This document shows positions 60,339 through 64,000 of a DNA stretch of 64,000 bases, piece after piece. The number at the start of each line of letters is the position of its first letter. Within the stretch, counting starts at the first letter, position 1. The stretch is from Panopea generosa (Eukaryota > Mollusca > Bivalvia > Adapedonta > Hiatellidae), in NCBI GenBank assembly GCA_029582155.1, contig CM055905.1, positions 6,946,062 to 7,010,061 on the forward strand, written 5' to 3'. The notes beneath the pieces were generated by a model, which searched no databases, was not told the origin of the DNA, and was given only the letters and a program-made list of their open reading frames with translations. Both the position numbers and the translations under genes were made by a program.

Positions 60339-62212
60339 GTGTAAATTATAACAGTTTCTGCAAAAAATAACAGTTAGTTTGAATCAATATCTTTTATGTG
60401 TCCGTATTCGTAGTAGAACTTCAAATTTTATGATTTATGTGTTTACCAAATACATGAAATAATAATAATGTAATTAAAAAAAACATCTTACAATTTTAAG
60501 ATAACTACTTGTCATTTAAAGCTTATATATTTGATGTATACTTTACTAAACTACTAAACTGCCACTTTTAAAAGGTTGATAATATTGTTTACATAAAAGT
60601 TGGAATTGAAATGTAAAGTTTGCACAGTATCTTTACTCACATTGTATGTACAACTCCCTATTCACAATTAGGATGATGTTCTTTAAACTTTCACAGATAC
60701 AACCTTCATGTGAATATGATCATAAAAGAATGTATGTTTGTTCTTACCTTTTTTTTACCAGTTATGGCCCTTTATTATTTTTCTCACTATAAATAGTATA
60801 GTGAAAATCTATTTTGTGTCCAACTACTGATGTACTATTTAGAATACTTGCTTAAACTGTCACAGACATGTATACAAACGTGTTGTGAAGAGGATTATAA
60901 AAGTAAGAACATTGGCTGTGTGTGCAATACCATATACACTATTGGGAGGATTTGATTTTTAGTTGACTTTGATAAATTAATAAAGACCATTAGTGGCAGA
61001 AAATTATAAAAGTTGTAAAAGTTGAGGTTCAGCAGTTTGGTTCAGCATACACATACATGTATTCAGACTGACATTCATGTATGATGTCCATCAAATGAAC
61101 ATACATGTACATGTATTTGTTTATGAAAATATATGCACTTTTGCAATTTTTATTACACAAGAAGTCTGTCAGGGAGAGTCTTTTTAGTACAAGAAAGTAC
61201 AAACTCCTTCAAGGAGTGAGATGTCAGTTCAAGTCTGACCCTTGGACAAATTGACAGGCTTCCATTATTTTTTCATATAAACGCTTTCAATTGTGCAATG
61301 ATGTGGACTTTTGGTTTAAATATTTGGTATGAACTATGGCTTATTTATACAAATAAGACAAACATTAAGCAAATTTTAACTTATACATTTTTTAAACCCT
61401 GTAAAGTTTCCATTCAGTGGGGTAGATTTTAATAAAAATAAAGAATATTCAAATACTTACAGACAATCATTGAATTTGGGTCATGCTAAAAAGTAGGAGT
61501 TTGCATTTCATTGGCACCATCATGTTGCTTTGCTTGTAGGACATTACATTTCATGGGATGCTTACTGTAGCCTAGGTTACCACGAAGATGTGCACAACTG
61601 CGCTTATTCAACAGGACTGTGAACAAAGTCACAGTTAAAACAATGACATTAAATTGGTAGCTGGATACTTCTGTTTTTTTAATGTAAAATAAATAACATC
61701 ATAATTATTCTTTCATCTTAAATAATTTTGAAAATATATTGTAAATTATACAAGAATGGAAAGTACAGTTTTGAGTTTTTATCAAGAGATGGAAAAACAT
61801 TCTCTAGTCTAGTTCAGACATAAGACATTACAGTAGCCTGTTTTTTATTGCAGGATCGAACTCAAAATTATGCTACCATTCCTGAAATAAACACAAACTT
61901 ACTAATATGAAGCCTCCAACAGATATCCTTTGTTGGGCTTGAACCGACATCTTCCATCTTCAAGATGGATGTACTTCATTGTTCTATGAGGATGCATTTT
62001 AAAGCTACATTCAACTTACACTGTACATTAATTATGATAGTTCAAATTCCTGTTTTATTTTTAAGTCTGAGTAATTCTAGCTTTAAAAATATTTGCCTAA
62101 ATATCATTTTTTTTAAAAATATACTGCGGCAAGCTATAAAAGCAAACTTTGATAAACCTACAATTGGAAAACTTGTATTCAATAATTTAAATCTTTTTAC
62201 CTCAACAGACAT
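60339..62212. other. Non-genic stretch
   Basis: AT-rich. Short box-B-like words occur at 61,225 (plus) and 61,945 (minus). The minus strand at about 61,985-61,930 has a small hairpin (TCCATCTTGAAGATGGA) followed by GTCGGTTCAAGCCC, a tRNA-like remnant. Confidence 0.4.
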
Positions 62213-64000
62213 GGATATGAGGAGAGGGAAACTTACCTTGACACACCATCACTCTTTATACACAGGTACAAGGAGAGTGAAACTTACCTTGATACTCATA
62301 CACTCCTCATACACCGGTACAAGAAAAGTGAAACTTACCTTGATACTCATACACTCCTCATACACAGGTACAAGAAGAGTGAAACTTACCTTGACACTCA
62401 TACACTCCACATTCACTGGTACAAGGAGAGTGAAACTTACCTTGACACTCATACACTCCACATACACAGGTACAAGAAGAGTGAAACTTACCTTGACACT
62501 CATACACTCCTCAAACACAGGTACAAGGAGAGTAAAACTTACCTTGACACTCATACACTCCTCAAACACAGTTACAAGGAGAGTGAAACTTAACTTGACA
62601 CTCATACACTCCTCAAACACAGGTACAAGGAGAGTGAAACTTACCTTGATACTCATACACTCCTCATACACAGGTACAAGAAGAGTGAAACTTACCTTGA
62701 CACTCATACACTCCTCAAACACAGGTACAAGGAGAGTGAAACTTTCCTTGACACTCATACACTCCTCATACACAGGTACAAGGAGAGTGAAACTTACCTT
62801 GACACTCATACACTCCTCATACACAGGTACAAGAAGAGTGAAACTTACCTTGACACTCATACACTCCACATTCATTGGTACAAGAAGAGTGAAACTTACC
62901 TTGATACTCACACACTCCACAAACACAGGTACAAGAAGAGTGAAACTGACCTTGACACTCATACACTCCTCATACACAGGTACAAGAAGAGTGAAACTTA
63001 CCTTGACACTCATACATTCCTCATACCCAGGTACAAGAGGAGTGAAACTTACCTTGATACTCATATACTCATCATACCCAGGTACAAGAGGAGTGAAACT
63101 TACCTTGACACTCATACACTCCACATTCACTGGTACAAGAAGAGTGAAACTTACCTTGATACTCATACACTCCACATACACAGGTACAAGAAGAGTGAAA
63201 CTGACCTTGACACTCATACACTCCTCATACACAGGTACAAGAAGAGTGAAACTTACCTTGACACTCATACATTCCTCATACCCAGGTACAAGAGGAATCA
63301 AACTTACCTTGATACTCATACACTCCTCATACCCAGGTACAAGAGGAGTGAAACTTACCTTGACACTCATACACTCCTCATACACAGGTACAAGAAGAGT
63401 GAAACTTACCTTGATACTCATACACTCCACATTCACTGGTACAAGGAGAGTGAAACTTACCTTGACACTCATACACTCCTCATACACAGGTACAAGAGGA
63501 GTGAAACTTACTTTGACACTCATACACTCCACATTCACTGGTACAAGGAGAGTGAAACTTACCTTGACACTCATACACTCCTCAAACATAGGTACAAGGA
63601 GAGTGAAACTTACCTTGATACTCATACACTCCTCAAACACAGGTACAAGGAGAGAGAAACTTACCTTGACACTCATACACTCCTCAAACACAGGTACAAG
63701 GAGAGTGAAACTTACCTTGACACTCATACACTCCTCAAACACAGGTACAAGAAGAGTGAAACTTCACTTGACAATCATACACTCCTCATACACAGGTACA
63801 AGAGGACTGAAACTTACTTTGATGCACATACACTCCTCATACACAGGTACAAGAAGAGTGAAATTTACTTTGACGCACATACACTCGTCCTACACAGGTA
63901 CAAGAAGAGTGAAACTTACATTGATACTTATACACTCCTCATACACAGGTACAAGAGGAGTGAAACTTACCTTGACACTCATACACTCCTCATACACATG
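62213..64000. repeat. 51-bp minisatellite, about 35 units, running off the right edge
   Basis: The unit is GGTACAAGGAGAGTGAAACT, TACCTTGACACTCATACACT, CCTCAAACACA with alternative forms AAGAAGAG, GATACTC and CATTCACTG. The minus strand is open for 497 codons (63,742-62,249) as a 17-residue repeat (CMSVKVSFTLLVPVFEE). Changes between units are often non-synonymous and the frame breaks near 63,760, so I see no sign that it is translated. Nearly every unit holds AAG|GTAAGT on the minus strand, a consensus splice donor. Confidence 0.95.

Noticed and set aside
62249..63742. Minus-strand open frame of 497 codons, candidate repeat protein
   Set aside because: It is the by-product of a 51-bp minisatellite. 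Unit differences include many amino-acid changes, the frame breaks while the repeat continues, and there is no start context, signal peptide or flanking coding sequence.
31799..64000. Possible CRISPR-like arrays
   Set aside because: The repeats are contiguous without unique spacers, and the setting is eukaryotic.

Overview
The window looks like nuclear DNA of a metazoan, most likely a bivalve mollusc. It is AT-rich and intron-rich, with a kinesin first exon, an adhesion/Methuselah-type GPCR ectodomain gene, tRNA-derived SINEs, non-LTR retrotransposon relics, many small terminal-inverted-repeat elements, Helitron/pearl-like repeats and very many minisatellites. The species call is inference. 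No prokaryotic, CRISPR or organellar feature was seen.

Layout. 1-931: the first coding exon of a KIF14-like kinesin on the minus strand, running off the left edge. 3.1-5.2 kb: a 33-bp minisatellite. 6.5-10.6 kb: repeat fragments, a foldback element with TA flanks (8354-9230) and a SINE with a 15-bp target-site duplication (9641-9850). 10,974-16,212: a three-exon plus-strand gene for a secreted or membrane-anchored cysteine-rich protein. Its splice junctions agree in phase, and its ectodomain resembles mollusc adhesion/Methuselah-like GPCRs, but it stops just after one hydrophobic segment. That point is where a 55-bp tandem repeat begins. 16.9-20.9 kb: a decayed minus-strand LINE (ORF1, endonuclease, reverse transcriptase) with the C-terminal part of a second LINE inserted in its endonuclease. 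21-29 kb: several short inverted-repeat elements, a 30-bp minisatellite, and two copies of one element, the second carrying a SINE.

31.8-48.5 kb: a satellite of about 210 bp. It begins with diverged units in one orientation, flips at about 34,515, passes through intermediate units, and then has about 56 units of exactly 210 bp that look identical by eye. It ends in a 500-N gap (48,511-49,010). 49-64 kb: probably intronic sequence around one well-formed cysteine-rich exon (50,626-50,747, plus strand), with six further tandem arrays of about 175, 40, 32, 102, 47 and 51 bp. Nearly every unit of the last array carries a consensus 5' splice site on its minus strand.

Only three protein-coding loci are supported: the kinesin exon, the receptor-like gene and the isolated exon at 50.6 kb. 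Most long open frames here are by-products of minisatellites whose period is a multiple of three (30, 33, 51, 102 bp) or of the N gap, and are not annotated as genes. Alignments, periods and copy counts were made by eye.
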